A DNA stretch of 38,662 bases from Lachnospiraceae bacterium (GTDB lineage Bacteria; Bacillota; Clostridia; Lachnospirales; Lachnospiraceae), in the NCBI GenBank assembly GCA_017440045.1, contig JAFSIA010000032.1, positions 1 through 38,662 on the forward strand. The letters are read 5' to 3'. Below the pieces are notes generated by a model. It was not told the DNA's origin and made no database searches. It worked only from the letters and a program-made list of their open reading frames with translations. Both the position numbers and the translations under genes were made by a program. Positions 9,208 through 17,786 of the stretch are shown one piece after another (position 1 is the stretch's first letter; every line of letters begins with the position of its first letter).

Positions 9208-9271
9208 AAAAAGAAAGAAACACAATGGGTTATACAAGCAAGCTTGTAACCCATTGTGTTTCTTTCTTTTT
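9208..9271. terminator. Perfect 25 bp stem, possible bidirectional terminator after tRNA-Thr
   Basis: The arm 9208-9232 is the exact reverse complement of 9247-9271, with a 14-base loop (TACAAGCAAGCTTG) that can itself form a 4 bp stem. The arm starts with five A and the other ends with five T, so the transcript of either strand ends in a U-run. It lies about 24 bases downstream of the tRNA-Thr gene on the minus strand. A stem this long and perfect is unusual for a plain terminator and may belong to the repeat element beside it. Confidence 0.6.
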
Positions 9272-9283
9272 GCACGTCTCGGT

Positions 9284-9297
9284 GCTTTCGCGAAAGC
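9284..9297. repeat. 14 bp palindrome overlapping the tRNA-Thr 3' end
   Basis: GCTTTCGCGAAAGC is a perfect palindrome. Its last three bases are the 3' end of the tRNA acceptor stem and discriminator region, so the tRNA trailer could fold back on the acceptor strand. It may mark the processing site or be part of the adjacent repeat cluster. Confidence 0.5.
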
Positions 9298-9367
9298 TGA
9301 TAACGGGAATCGAACCCGTGACCTCCTCACTACCAATGAGGTGCGCTACCGACTGTGCCATATCAGC
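9295..9367 (-). tRNA. tRNA-Thr (anticodon GGT)
   Basis: The minus strand gives a full 73-base cloverleaf. The acceptor stem is GCTGATA paired with TATCAGC, with discriminator T. The anticodon arm is CCTCA-TTGGTAG-TGAGG with GGT at positions 34-36, which reads threonine codons ACC and ACU. The T arm is ACGGG-TTCGATT-CCCGT. The CCA tail is not encoded: the next bases are TTC. Confidence 0.96.
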
Positions 9368-9379
9368 TAACCGAGGTTT

Positions 9380-9408
9380 ATAGTATAATAAAATAGGCAT
9401 TTTGTCAA
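9380..9408 (-). promoter_or_regulatory. Promoter of tRNA-Thr
   Basis: On the minus strand a perfect -35 TTGACA (9403-9408) is followed after 17 bases by TACTAT (9380-9385); TATACT is also available with a 15-base spacer. The -10 lies 12 bases before the mature tRNA 5' end, so the primary transcript carries only a short leader. Confidence 0.75.
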
Positions 9409-9435
9409 TTATTTTATGGCTTTTATTGCATAAGT

Positions 9436-9460
9436 AAAGGGACGCTTTCGCGTCCCTTTT
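9436..9460 (-). terminator. Terminator of the chemotaxis receptor gene
   Basis: AAAGGGACGC pairs perfectly with GCGTCCCTTT across a GAAA tetraloop on the minus strand, just after the receptor stop codon at 9467. The stem's own TTT is followed by ACTTAT, so the U-tract is short. It separates the receptor gene from the tRNA promoter. Confidence 0.75.
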
Positions 9461-9466
9461 AAAGTA

Positions 9467-11569
9467 TTATTCACCTTTGTAGTTTTCTTCTACAAACTTA
9501 TAGATTTCCATATCATCATCAAGCATACGGCATCCAACTATGTATTGTCCGGAATTGTTTGTGATACGGATTATCTGACCCTCTAAGGTCTTTCCTGCAA
9601 GTAATGGGAAGTCTGCTACATCCAACTTAACTAATGTGCCCTTTGTATTATCAATAGCATCATTAGTTGTCTCAAATGCAAATCCACCAGCACTGATATT
9701 AACCATACGTCCCTTGATTGAATCTGTAGAAGTCTTAAGGTTAATAGCACAATTATTCTTAAGCGGCATACGTCTATATTTTCTACGATTAAGTACCTTC
9801 GGATTATTGTTTACAATAATCTTATAGCCACCTTCCTTGCACTCTATTATCTTTAAATCAGTCCAGCTATATATACCATTATCTACAATTATTCTAAGCT
9901 CATAAGCTCTAGACTTTATGTACTGTAAGTCACCTGAAGAGCTTCTCACTCTATCAGTAATAATCTCGCCCTTATCAGTCATCTCAGCTATAACACCCTT
10001 GTACTCTACAGTCTCCTTACCAACTGTCTCAATGATGCTAAAGTACATTCCAGCTCTTAAGTCATCAGCGCCCATAAATCCGCCTTCACCGAGTTCTTCA
10101 ATAAGATGACCAACAACCTTTTCAATATTGATAACGTTTGTTGATGTCTCTGCGTATTTGCTTCTCATGATTCTAGTTGTATCATCAGCAACTGCAATAC
10201 TCTGAGTCATAAGTTCAACCACTTCGCTAACCTGATACATATTGTCAACCATGTTCTTGTTAGAATCCTCTACCTCACGCATAGCTGAATCTACTACCGA
10301 AACATTTTCACCAAGCTTAATAGAATCCTCTGTAATGGCGTTTACGCTCTCACTAACAGTCATAACACTCTCAAGTGTAGAATTGATAAGCTGTAATGTC
10401 TTTGTGATAGACTCTGTCATCTTCTCACTTGTTTCCTCAAGGTGTGCCAGCGCACTCATAATACTTGTTGAAGATGTCTTTGTTCCCTCACTAAGATTTC
10501 TAATTTCATCAGCAACTACTGCAAAACCTCTACCTGCTTCACCAGCTCTTGCAGCCTCAATAGAAGCATTTAAAGCAAGAAGATTTGTCTGACTTGTAAT
10601 CTGCTCAATAGTTCCTGTCTCGTTCTTAACCATCTCAAACTCATTCTTGAAATCTCTAAGAATCTTGTCTACCTCTGTAGAAAGCTGCGCCATCTCATTT
10701 GTAGACTCTACTACATCAGCAAGCTGCTGTGAACTCATCTTGGCATTGCTTACTGACTGCTCCATGAGCACTACCATCTCCTGTATGAGTCCAGCCACAT
10801 TTTCAACCTGCTCATTAATCTTTCCAGTCATAGCGATAGATGAATTCGTTCTATCCTGAAGAACCGCATTATTAGATGTCAAATCTTCCATATTTGAAAC
10901 AACGTTTTCTGCACTCTCCTTATTTTCATCAGAGAGCTCTCTAACTACTGTAACTCCATCTACAACTGATGTACTAGCTTCCTTAACCTGCTCAATAGTC
11001 TGAACAACTCTGTCAAGGTTTGCCTGAACAGAACCAAGCATTGCACCATCTGATTGGATAGTATGACTTAATGTTAAGACATATCCCAGATATATCAAGA
11101 ATGTAACTGCAAATACAATCTCATATTCCGTAACATCCTGAGATGTCAGATTGTCTGCCATTATATCCTTAACCAATCTGACCACAAGAAGCAACATGTT
11201 CAAGATACCAATTCTTATCATCAAATTTTTATCCTTGTAAAGGAGAAGCATACTCGCTACTGGAAATACATACATACATGTAAGCTGCGAATCACCTGTC
11301 ATGGCTACGAATGCAAAGAACAATCCATATCCAACTGCTATTGTCTCCTTACAGTATGTAGTCTCTAATCCCTTCAATTTTATAAAAACAAAGGATAAAA
11401 TAATAGGAATCCAACACACAAACATAAACACGATAGTGTATGTCATTGTTCTCTTTCCTACCATCCATTCAACAAAATATGCCACTGTAAGAACAACCGC
11501 TATAAAAAGCCACACGGTCATAGCCTTTTTATTGGCACTCTTTCTAAAATAAATCTCATCATATTCCAT
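9467..11569 (-). CDS. Methyl-accepting chemotaxis receptor with C-terminal YcgR-like/PilZ domain
   Basis: The 700-residue protein opens with about six membrane helices (roughly 17-170) and no large extracellular ligand domain. A long coiled-coil signalling domain follows, with the hairpin tip [20 protein letters not shown] (321-340), [20 protein letters not shown] (341-360), the CheA/CheW contact region. After residue 500 comes a beta-rich segment resembling the YcgR N-terminal domain, then a PilZ domain with RRKYRR (595-600) and NISAGG (624-629), the two parts of the c-di-GMP binding signature. It probably links c-di-GMP level to chemotaxis signalling at the membrane. The start has a strong site (GGGAGG). 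It is a single-gene unit with its own terminator. No other chemotaxis genes are in the window. Confidence 0.92.
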   Translation of the reverse strand: MEYDEIYFRKSANKKAMTVWLFIAVVLTVAYFVEWMVGKRTMTYTIVFMFVCWIPIILSFVFIKLKGLETTYCKETIAVGYGLFFAFVAMTGDSQLTCMYVFPVASMLLLYKDKNLMIRIGILNMLLLVVRLVKDIMADNLTSQDVTEYEIVFAVTFLIYLGYVLTLSHTIQSDGAMLGSVQANLDRVVQTIEQVKEASTSVVDGVTVVRELSDENKESAENVVSNMEDLTSNNAVLQDRTNSSIAMTGKINEQVENVAGLIQEMVVLMEQSVSNAKMSSQQLADVVESTNEMAQLSTEVDKILRDFKNEFEMVKNETGTIEQITSQTNLLALNASIEAARAGEAGRGFAVVADEIRNLSEGTKTSSTSIMSALAHLEETSEKMTESITKTLQLINSTLESVMTVSESVNAITEDSIKLGENVSVVDSAMREVEDSNKNMVDNMYQVSEVVELMTQSIAVADDTTRIMRSKYAETSTNVINIEKVVGHLIEELGEGGFMGADDLRAGMYFSIIETVGKETVEYKGVIAEMTDKGEIITDRVRSSSGDLQYIKSRAYELRIIVDNGIYSWTDLKIIECKEGGYKIIVNNNPKVLNRRKYRRMPLKNNCAINLKTSTDSIKGRMVNISAGGFAFETTNDAIDNTKGTLVKLDVADFPLLAGKTLEGQIIRITNNSGQYIVGCRMLDDDMEIYKFVEENYKGE

Positions 11570-11677
11570 ATAATTAGACCTCCCTATATTCTATTTTCGT
11601 TTATTATTCACGAATACAAATCATATAATTATATTATCATAAAATTTTACTTTTTTCTACATTTACTTGCAAAATTT

Positions 11678-11710
11678 AAAAAAAAGTATGGCCCCAACAC
11701 TGTGCCATAC
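11678..11710 (-). terminator. Terminator of the nrdD-nrdG-dut operon
   Basis: GTATGGC pairs with GCCATAC across an 11-base loop, followed on the minus strand by eight T. It sits 25 bases after the dut stop, a textbook intrinsic terminator. Confidence 0.85.
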
Positions 11711-11734
11711 CCTTTCCCTTTATATGAAGATGTT

Positions 11735-12181
11735 CTACTTTCTTCCTGTAGAGCCGAATCCTCCTGCTCCTCTATCAGTGTTATCCAGCTCTTCCACCTG
11801 GTTAAATGCTGCCACTATATATGGTGTGATAACAAGCTGTGCTATTCTCTCTCCCGACTCTACTGTCACTGGCTGGTTGCTGTGATTATGAAGAGCTACC
11901 ATTATTTCTCCTCTATAGTCAGAATCTATAACACCTACTTTATTTGCTGGCGCAAGACCCTTCTTGCATGCAAGTCCACTTCTCGCATATATAAGTCCAG
12001 CGTATCCTACTGGTATCTCCATTGCCAACCCAGTCTTGACAAAATGCGTCTCACCCGGCTTAATTTCCACAGCCTCGTCCATACACGCATACAAATCTGC
12101 ACCTGCAGCGTACTCTGTTCCATATGTTGGTATAACTGCCTTCTCATTTAATTTCTTTATATTTACATCAAACTTTGTCAT
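11735..12181 (-). CDS. dut: dUTP diphosphatase
   Basis: All five motifs of trimeric dUTPase are present in 148 residues: AGADLYA (26-32), ARSG (66-69), GVIDSDYRGEI (83-93), GERIAQLVI (110-118) and the flexible phosphate-binding arm RGAGGFGSTG (137-146). The enzyme hydrolyses dUTP to dUMP and pyrophosphate, which keeps uracil out of DNA and feeds thymidylate synthesis. The length is normal. The gene begins six bases after the nrdG stop, so it should be on the same transcript as the anaerobic ribonucleotide reductase, a fitting partner because both shape the dNTP pool. AAAGG lies upstream of the ATG. A strong terminator follows. Confidence 0.96.
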   Translation of the reverse strand: MTKFDVNIKKLNEKAVIPTYGTEYAAGADLYACMDEAVEIKPGETHFVKTGLAMEIPVGYAGLIYARSGLACKKGLAPANKVGVIDSDYRGEIMVALHNHSNQPVTVESGERIAQLVITPYIVAAFNQVEELDNTDRGAGGFGSTGRK

Positions 12182-12187
12182 ATGTGC

Positions 12188-12721
12188 CTACCTTTCTTTA
12201 CTTTCGTCCCAGAGGACTATCTCACCCTTTTCAAGAGACTCTTTTACCATTATTATTCTTTGATTAGAGGAACCTCTGAATCTTATGGACAAATCCTTTA
12301 ATTCTTCAACAAATTTGCCATCTACCATCACGTCAAAGTACGATACCAGCTCCTTTGTCTCAGGATATTCATTCATCATCCTGCCCAAAACATCCTTTTC
12401 AAAATCATAGCCTGTAAAGCACCACACAGATTTTTCTGGAAGTTTTTCCCTAAACTGTCTAAGCAGCGGCAACAGTCCCTGCTGATTGGCCTGCTCCATA
12501 GGCTCTCCACCAAGGATAGTAAGTCCTGCTATGTATGGACTGCTGACATAATCAATAATGTAATCTATCTCATTTTGTGTAAAAGGCTCTCCATAATTAA
12601 AATCCCATGCCTCTTTATTGAAGCATCCCTTACAGTAATGTGTGCATCCGCTGACAAACAGAGACATACGCACACCCGGACCATTAGCCACATCCATTAT
12701 CTTTATAGACGCATAATTCAT
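12188..12721 (-). CDS. nrdG: Anaerobic ribonucleotide reductase activating protein (radical SAM)
   Basis: The product carries the radical SAM cluster motif C26-x3-C30-x2-C33 within SGCTHYCKGCFN, and TILGGEP further on. It uses S-adenosylmethionine and a 4Fe-4S cluster to create the glycyl radical on NrdD. I place the start at 12721 (MNYASIKIMD, 177 residues) because AGGAGG lies seven bases before that ATG and NrdG proteins normally begin this way; the open frame extends 21 codons further up to 12784, but those codons cross a hairpin and lack a ribosome binding site. The gene lies between nrdD and dut. The gap from nrdD contains a stable stem-loop that may lower expression relative to nrdD. 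Confidence 0.94.
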   Translation of the reverse strand: MNYASIKIMDVANGPGVRMSLFVSGCTHYCKGCFNKEAWDFNYGEPFTQNEIDYIIDYVSSPYIAGLTILGGEPMEQANQQGLLPLLRQFREKLPEKSVWCFTGYDFEKDVLGRMMNEYPETKELVSYFDVMVDGKFVEELKDLSIRFRGSSNQRIIMVKESLEKGEIVLWDESKER

Positions 12722-12755
12722 ACCTTCGCCTCCTATACTTTCTAATAATAGGAAA

Positions 12756-12780
12756 TTCGCCGACATAAAATGTCGGCGAA
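12756..12780 (-). other. Stem-loop between nrdD and nrdG
   Basis: TTCGCCGACA pairs perfectly with TGTCGGCGAA across a five-base loop. On the minus strand only TTTCC follows, so it is a weak terminator at best. It could protect the 3' end of nrdD message or tune the NrdG to NrdD ratio. Confidence 0.6.
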
Positions 12781-12804
12781 CCAACTGTTTTCACTATATT
12801 CAGA

Positions 12805-14931
12805 TTAACAGTGAAGTACTCGTGCCTTGATTTCCTTTGTCTTTCCGACATTCCAGAAATTCTCACCAAGGTAACCACATGTACGTCTTGTGACATTCAT
12901 CTTACCCTGATCCTTATTGTGGCACTGTGGGCACTCCCACTCCATCTTATCATTTATCTCAATCTCTCCGTCATATCCACATACATGACAGTAATCTGAC
13001 TTAGTATTAAACTCAGCATACTGAATATTGTCGTAGATAAACTTAACAATTTCCTCAAGAGCTGTAAGATTGTGACGCATATTTGGAATCTCAACATATG
13101 AGATGGCACCACCAGAAGAAATTGTCTGGAACTGGCTCTCAAATGTAAACTTAGAAAATGCATCAATCTTCTCTCTAACATCTACATGGTAAGAGTTTGT
13201 ATAATATCCCTTATCTGTAATGTCCGGAATGCTTCCAAAACGCTCCTTATCAATACGGGCAATTCTATAGCAAAGACTCTCTGCCGGTGTTCCATAGAGA
13301 CCGAAGCCGATACCTGTATTTCTCTTCCATGTATCTGCTGCCTCGCGAAGTCTAGTCATAACCTTCAATGCAAACTCAGTTCCCTTTGGATCTGTGTGAC
13401 TCACACCTGTCATAAGCTTTGTTACTTCATAAAGACCTATGTAACCAAGTGAAATTGTCGAATATCCACCATGAAGAAGACTGTCAATAGTCTCACCCTT
13501 CTCAAGACGTGCAATAGCACCATGCTGCCAATGAATTGGACTAACATTTGAAAGTGTACCCTCAAGAGCACGATGTCTGCACATAAGTGCCTCAAAACAA
13601 AGTGAAAGTCTCTCCTCCATAAGCTGCCAGAAAAGTTCCTCATCACCCTGAGCAATGATACCAATCTGTGGAAGGTTAAGAGAAACAACACCCTGGTTGA
13701 AACGACCTTCCCACTTATAGTTGCCATCCTTGTCCTGCCATGGGCTTAAGAAGCTTCTACAACCCATACAAGAGAATACATTACCCTCGTAATTCTCTCT
13801 CATCTTCTTAGCTGAGATATAGTCAGGATAAAGTCTCTTTGATGAACATTCTACTGCAATCTTTGTAAGGTAATCATACTTGCCACCCTTTAAGCAGTTG
13901 CACTCATCAAGTACATAGATAAGCTTAGGGAACGCCGGTGTTACATATACACCCTTCTCATTTTTGATACCCTCTATTCTCTGCTTAAGGATTTCTTCTA
14001 TAATCATAGCTACTTCTTTTTCATATTCGTAGCCTTCCTCTATCTGCATAAATACAGTAACGAATGGTGACTGACCATTTGTTGTCATAAGAGTATTAAT
14101 CTGATACTGCATAGTCTGAACACCAGACTTAAGCTCATCCTGAACTCTATCCTCTACAAGTGCCTCTATTACATCCTCTGGCACCTTTCCCTGATAAATT
14201 TCGCTATAATGCTCTCTATACTTATCAGCACTCTTTCTTAAATACTTGCCTAAATGTCTTATATCTACAGACTGTCCACCATACTGACTGCTGGCAACAG
14301 CTGAAATTATCTGTGTCATAACTGTACAAGCAACCTGGAAGCTCTTTGGACTCTCAATAAGCTTTCCATTCATAACTGTACCGTTGTCTAACATATCCCC
14401 AATATTAATAAGACAACAGTTAAATATACTCTGAAGGAAGTAATCTGCATCATGGAAGTGAAGAATACCCTGCTCATGAGCTCTTGAAATCTTGTCTGGA
14501 AGAAGTACTCTTCTTGTTAAATCCTTTGATACCTCTCCTGCAATAAGATCTCTCTGAGTAGATGCCACTATGGCATTCTTATTGGAATTCTCTTCCATTA
14601 CATCCTTATTACTATTTTTAATAAGGCTCATAATTGAATCATCTGTTGTATTTGCCTTACGAACAAGCTCTCTTGTGTATCTGTATTTGATATATGCTTT
14701 TGCAAGGGCGAACTTCTTCTCAGCCATAATCTTTTCCTCGATTATATCCTGAATATCCTCCACATGCATTGTGCTAAGACCCCTGTTTTCAATAGCAGCG
14801 ATAATATTGTAAATTTTCTCCTCACTTATTCGCTCACCAGCATCAACACCATCATTGGCCTTTTCGATGGCTATCGCAATTTTATTGCGGTCGTATTCGA
14901 CTTCTCTACCATCTCTTTTAATAACCTTCAT
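12805..14931 (-). CDS. nrdD: Anaerobic ribonucleoside-triphosphate reductase (class III)
   Basis: A 708-residue class III reductase. The N-terminal ATP-cone (MKVIKRDGREVEYDRNKIAI, about 1-90) senses ATP/dATP. The catalytic barrel includes FSCMGCRSFLSPW (387-397) with active-site cysteine. Near the C terminus C648, C651, C667 and C670 form the zinc site, and RRTCGYLG carries the glycyl radical at G686. The enzyme makes dNTPs without oxygen, marking a strictly anaerobic or facultative lifestyle. The start has AAGGAGAA upstream. It is the first gene of an operon with nrdG and dut, served by a promoter at 15016-15044. Confidence 0.97.
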   Translation of the reverse strand: MKVIKRDGREVEYDRNKIAIAIEKANDGVDAGERISEEKIYNIIAAIENRGLSTMHVEDIQDIIEEKIMAEKKFALAKAYIKYRYTRELVRKANTTDDSIMSLIKNSNKDVMEENSNKNAIVASTQRDLIAGEVSKDLTRRVLLPDKISRAHEQGILHFHDADYFLQSIFNCCLINIGDMLDNGTVMNGKLIESPKSFQVACTVMTQIISAVASSQYGGQSVDIRHLGKYLRKSADKYREHYSEIYQGKVPEDVIEALVEDRVQDELKSGVQTMQYQINTLMTTNGQSPFVTVFMQIEEGYEYEKEVAMIIEEILKQRIEGIKNEKGVYVTPAFPKLIYVLDECNCLKGGKYDYLTKIAVECSSKRLYPDYISAKKMRENYEGNVFSCMGCRSFLSPWQDKDGNYKWEGRFNQGVVSLNLPQIGIIAQGDEELFWQLMEERLSLCFEALMCRHRALEGTLSNVSPIHWQHGAIARLEKGETIDSLLHGGYSTISLGYIGLYEVTKLMTGVSHTDPKGTEFALKVMTRLREAADTWKRNTGIGFGLYGTPAESLCYRIARIDKERFGSIPDITDKGYYTNSYHVDVREKIDAFSKFTFESQFQTISSGGAISYVEIPNMRHNLTALEEIVKFIYDNIQYAEFNTKSDYCHVCGYDGEIEINDKMEWECPQCHNKDQGKMNVTRRTCGYLGENFWNVGKTKEIKARVLHC

Positions 14932-15015
14932 CGCTCTTCTCCTTTTCCCTGTTTTTTATCATAAGTTTCTTCAATGTTTCTTACACGTTATCATATATCG
15001 GTCGCTACAGGAAAA

Positions 15016-15044
15016 ATTATAACACCTTACACAAAATATGTAAA
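15016..15044 (-). promoter_or_regulatory. Promoter of nrdD-nrdG-dut
   Basis: On the minus strand TTTACA (15039-15044) and a perfect TATAAT (15016-15021) are separated by 17 bases, about 85 bases before the nrdD start. The spacer contains TATTTTGTGT, which partly resembles one side of an NrdR box (about 10 of 16 consensus positions). NrdR control is therefore possible but not shown. Confidence 0.65.
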
Positions 15045-15065
15045 TGTTTTTTAATAAAAACACAA

Positions 15066-15098
15066 CATCTTGTGCTTCCATTTCAAAAACACAAGATG
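15066..15098 (-). terminator. Probable terminator of the gpr-spoIIP-hemW block
   Basis: CATCTTGTG and CACAAGATG form a 9 bp stem with a 15-base loop, followed on the minus strand by TTGTGTTTTTATT. It lies about 100 bases after the hemW stop and upstream of the nrdD promoter, the right place to part the two operons. Confidence 0.55.
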
Positions 15099-15196
15099 CT
15101 ATAAACGCCTATTTTATGCACTTTTCTGAACTTGTCAAGAAAAAAAATTCATTTGCACATAGTACATTTTTACTATACACAAGGCACAATATTTAG

Positions 15197-16378
15197 TTAT
15201 AACAAAAATTCTGACATAACGCTGTTACTCACGTCAAGACCCAGCTCTGTTAGGCTTATTTGCTGACTTTTTTCATTTTCTTTCAAAAGTCGTTGCTCAA
15301 TTAATCGTTTTGTGACACCACCATATATTGTGTCATAGTCACATTCAAAACACTTAAGAAATTCTACCTTAGAAATACCCTCTGTCATTCTAAGACCCAA
15401 AAACATAAATTCTGCCATCTTATCCTCTCTTGTAAGATGGTTTGTTTCGTCATTGTCGAGGGCACCGTTTTTCCTTACACCCTCTATATTATCAAAAATT
15501 TCTATATACTTGTCTATATTATCAATGTTTTTAGTTCTTACATCATCTACACAGGAAGCTGCTCCGATGCCCATACCAATGTAATCTTCGCGCCTCCAAT
15601 ATGCAGTATTATGTCTGCACTCATACCCACTCTTTGCATAATTAGATATCTCGTATCTATTATAACCGGCTTCTTTTAACATACGGCCTGTAAGATAGTA
15701 CATTTCCCTCTCTGTATCCTCATCAGGTAAGCCTGTATCCACTCCCTGCTCCAACTGTCTATTTACGGTGTCATAAAGACATGTTCCCTCCTCTAATATA
15801 AGACTGTAAGCAGAAATATGCTCCGGCTTTAACTGTAATATCTTTTTTATAGTATCCTTATAGCTTTCCATAGTCTGACCGGGCAATGCACTCATCAAAT
15901 CTATATTAATATTTTCAAAGCCCAGCTGTCTAGCCATATTATATGCATCTAAAAACTGCTTATAACTATGTATTCTGCCTATTCTTTCAAGCTCCTTATC
16001 ATCAGCTGATTGAAGCCCTATGCTAAGCCTGTTTACACCTGCCTCTTTATATTTAGAAAGCTTATCTCTATCCACTGTTCCCGGATTACATTCAACTGTT
16101 ATCTCTGCCGTATGCTCCAGCGAGAATTCTTTTTTTATTTTTAAAAGAATCTCACAAAGTACATCACCATCCAAGACAGACGGTGTCCCTCCTCCAAAGA
16201 ACACTGAATTAATTCTTTCATCCCTACCGGATTTTCCATATTTCTTTCCATAATATTCAATCTCGTTTAATAAGCTTATTACATAAGCAGACTTTTTCTC
16301 TTCATTATAAGTTCCTGACAAGAAATCACAATAATAGCATTTTCTTATACAAAATGGTATATGCACGTATATAACCAT
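15197..16378 (-). CDS. hemW: Radical SAM heme chaperone HemW (HemN-like)
   Basis: The 393-residue protein starts MVIYVHIPFC and has C10-x3-C14-x2-C17, the radical SAM cluster, then FFGGGTPS (60-67), ITVECNPGT and NINIDLMSALPGQT. The single-cluster CxxxCxxC followed by Y-C-D-F and the shorter length separate HemW from true coproporphyrinogen dehydrogenase HemN. HemW binds heme and delivers it to target proteins. In Bacillus subtilis the order is gpr, spoIIP, yqxA, lepA, hemW; here hemW follows spoIIP directly (12-base gap) with lepA absent. Old annotations call it oxygen-independent coproporphyrinogen III oxidase, which is probably wrong. Confidence 0.92.
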   Translation of the reverse strand: MVIYVHIPFCIRKCYYCDFLSGTYNEEKKSAYVISLLNEIEYYGKKYGKSGRDERINSVFFGGGTPSVLDGDVLCEILLKIKKEFSLEHTAEITVECNPGTVDRDKLSKYKEAGVNRLSIGLQSADDKELERIGRIHSYKQFLDAYNMARQLGFENINIDLMSALPGQTMESYKDTIKKILQLKPEHISAYSLILEEGTCLYDTVNRQLEQGVDTGLPDEDTEREMYYLTGRMLKEAGYNRYEISNYAKSGYECRHNTAYWRREDYIGMGIGAASCVDDVRTKNIDNIDKYIEIFDNIEGVRKNGALDNDETNHLTREDKMAEFMFLGLRMTEGISKVEFLKCFECDYDTIYGGVTKRLIEQRLLKENEKSQQISLTELGLDVSNSVMSEFLL

Positions 16379-16390
16379 ATTTCCTCCATT

Positions 16391-17704
16391 TTACTCTAGT
16401 ACTCTGTGTAGCACATCCGCTAATATTTCCATAGCATTTAATGCTTCCTGTAGTGTATTATTCTGCGCGCCCACCTCAACTAACACCGACTTGGGTCTTA
16501 AATGCAGATTATATTGGTACGCATCTATATAATTTCTTCTTGTAAACTCCGGAAAACATTCCATAGCCATAAGCTTTAATTGAAAGCTAAATGCCAGATT
16601 ATCTTTCTTATATTGATTATACAGATAATCTATGTCACCTGTGGCACTGCTTCTGCTTACACCATTAAAAAACATAATCTTTGCTGTATCTTTTCCATTA
16701 ATATTGGCAACAAGCTTATCTGCTCCCTCCGGCAACCCATCTCTATGAATGTCTAAGACAACCTCAATAGAAGGATTGTCTGCCAATATCTGCTTTATGG
16801 TATCTCCGGAATATGTGTATGCCTTTGACCTGTCCAAGGTCCCGCCCTTCATATCAAAATACTCTGTACAGTGAATAACATTATAACCATACACCTCTGA
16901 AAGAAGTTTAGCAAGATACGCTCCTACGCCCACAATAGTTGTAGATTCATCCCCTGCCACCGAGTCTGCAAAGCCCTCCTGGGAATGTGTATGATATATA
17001 AGTATCTGTGGTTTTGAATTGTCACCCTGCATCTTCATATCCTTCGCCAGCATCTCCTCTGCCACCAGCTCACTTTCCAATACCTTAGCTCGTGATGGAA
17101 CTGTATACAATCTAGACATAAGGAAATCAAAATCAGCCAGCTCCTCCATAGAGTATATCTCACTCATCTGAGACACTACCGGGACAACATAATCACCCAT
17201 AGCATCTGTTTCGTTACTTTCATCAGGGGTAGTATTCTCGCCTTTACTATTCTGTGCTACCTGCTGCACATCTGACCCATTTTCTTTCACAACCATTGTA
17301 CCACCAAACTGTTCTTTAGTATAGGAAGGATCATAATAAGTCAATTGAATATGATTTTTTTCATTATTGGCATAGGCATATAGATTATTATGATTATTTA
17401 TAAGCTCCATAATATTGTATGCCACGTCTTTACTGTCATTATCCATAGAAAGCATACTCATATATCCACCTATATTATACTCATTTCCTGCAATAAATCT
17501 ATACAATGACAGTGTCATTTCACTTGCACCATCCAAAACTAAATCTCCAAAATATTGCCCCATAGATTCAGCTCCAGTAACCTTGCACACCACATTATTT
17601 ATAGCTGCTATTCCTATAATAGCACTTAAAAATATGGCTGCTCCCCTAAATATTAAACCATTTTTTCCAGCTCTCTGTCTGTTTCTTACAAATCTTATAA
17701 ACAT
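16391..17704 (-). CDS. spoIIP: Stage II sporulation protein P
   Basis: A 437-residue protein with an N-terminal membrane anchor (about 16-37) and a C-terminal amidase/endopeptidase domain: ILIYHTHSQEG (H238, H240, E243) and VVLDIHRDG (H320), the zinc ligand motifs of SpoIIP. With SpoIID and SpoIIM it thins septal peptidoglycan and drives engulfment of the forespore. I place the start at 17704 (MFIRFVRNRQ), where GGAGG precedes the ATG by seven bases; the frame stays open to a GTG at 17815 inside gpr, without a ribosome binding site. The chosen site lies in the arm of a long hairpin (17706-17771). It lies 82 bases after gpr. Confidence 0.93.
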   Translation of the reverse strand: MFIRFVRNRQRAGKNGLIFRGAAIFLSAIIGIAAINNVVCKVTGAESMGQYFGDLVLDGASEMTLSLYRFIAGNEYNIGGYMSMLSMDNDSKDVAYNIMELINNHNNLYAYANNEKNHIQLTYYDPSYTKEQFGGTMVVKENGSDVQQVAQNSKGENTTPDESNETDAMGDYVVPVVSQMSEIYSMEELADFDFLMSRLYTVPSRAKVLESELVAEEMLAKDMKMQGDNSKPQILIYHTHSQEGFADSVAGDESTTIVGVGAYLAKLLSEVYGYNVIHCTEYFDMKGGTLDRSKAYTYSGDTIKQILADNPSIEVVLDIHRDGLPEGADKLVANINGKDTAKIMFFNGVSRSSATGDIDYLYNQYKKDNLAFSFQLKLMAMECFPEFTRRNYIDAYQYNLHLRPKSVLVEVGAQNNTLQEALNAMEILADVLHRVLE

Positions 17705-17705
17705 A

Positions 17706-17771
17706 AGGCTTCCTCCACATAACTTAATAAATGAACAAAGTTCCCTACCTATAAGATATGTGAGGAAGCCT
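17706..17771 (-). promoter_or_regulatory. Hairpin that sequesters the spoIIP ribosome binding site
   Basis: Positions 17706-17721 and 17757-17771 are complementary over 15 base pairs with one bulged base. In the transcript the upstream arm AGGCTTCCTCACATA pairs with TATGTGGAGGAAGCCT, which contains the GGAGGAAG ribosome binding site and ends at the spoIIP start codon. Translation should be low unless the stem is opened or unless transcription starts inside it. ACATATCTT in the upstream arm loosely resembles a sigma-E -10 element, which would give a transcript lacking part of the stem. Confidence 0.65.
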
Positions 17772-17786
17772 ATTTTAGACCATCTT

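Noticed and set aside
11702-12263. Plus-strand frames opposite dut (149 and 99 codons)
   Set aside because: They oppose a complete dUTPase, have no ribosome binding site and give cysteine-rich nonsense.
12722-12784. Upstream extension of nrdG (start at 12784)
   Set aside because: The extra 21 codons cross a stem-loop, lack a ribosome binding site and are absent from typical NrdG; AGGAGG supports 12721.
13437-13727. 96-codon minus-strand frame inside nrdD
   Set aside because: Shadow of the real gene; nrdD is intact with all catalytic motifs in the other frame.
14983-15044. Pair of NrdR boxes before nrdD
   Set aside because: Only partial matches, 46 bases apart start to start, which does not fit the usual spacing; kept as a note in the promoter entry.
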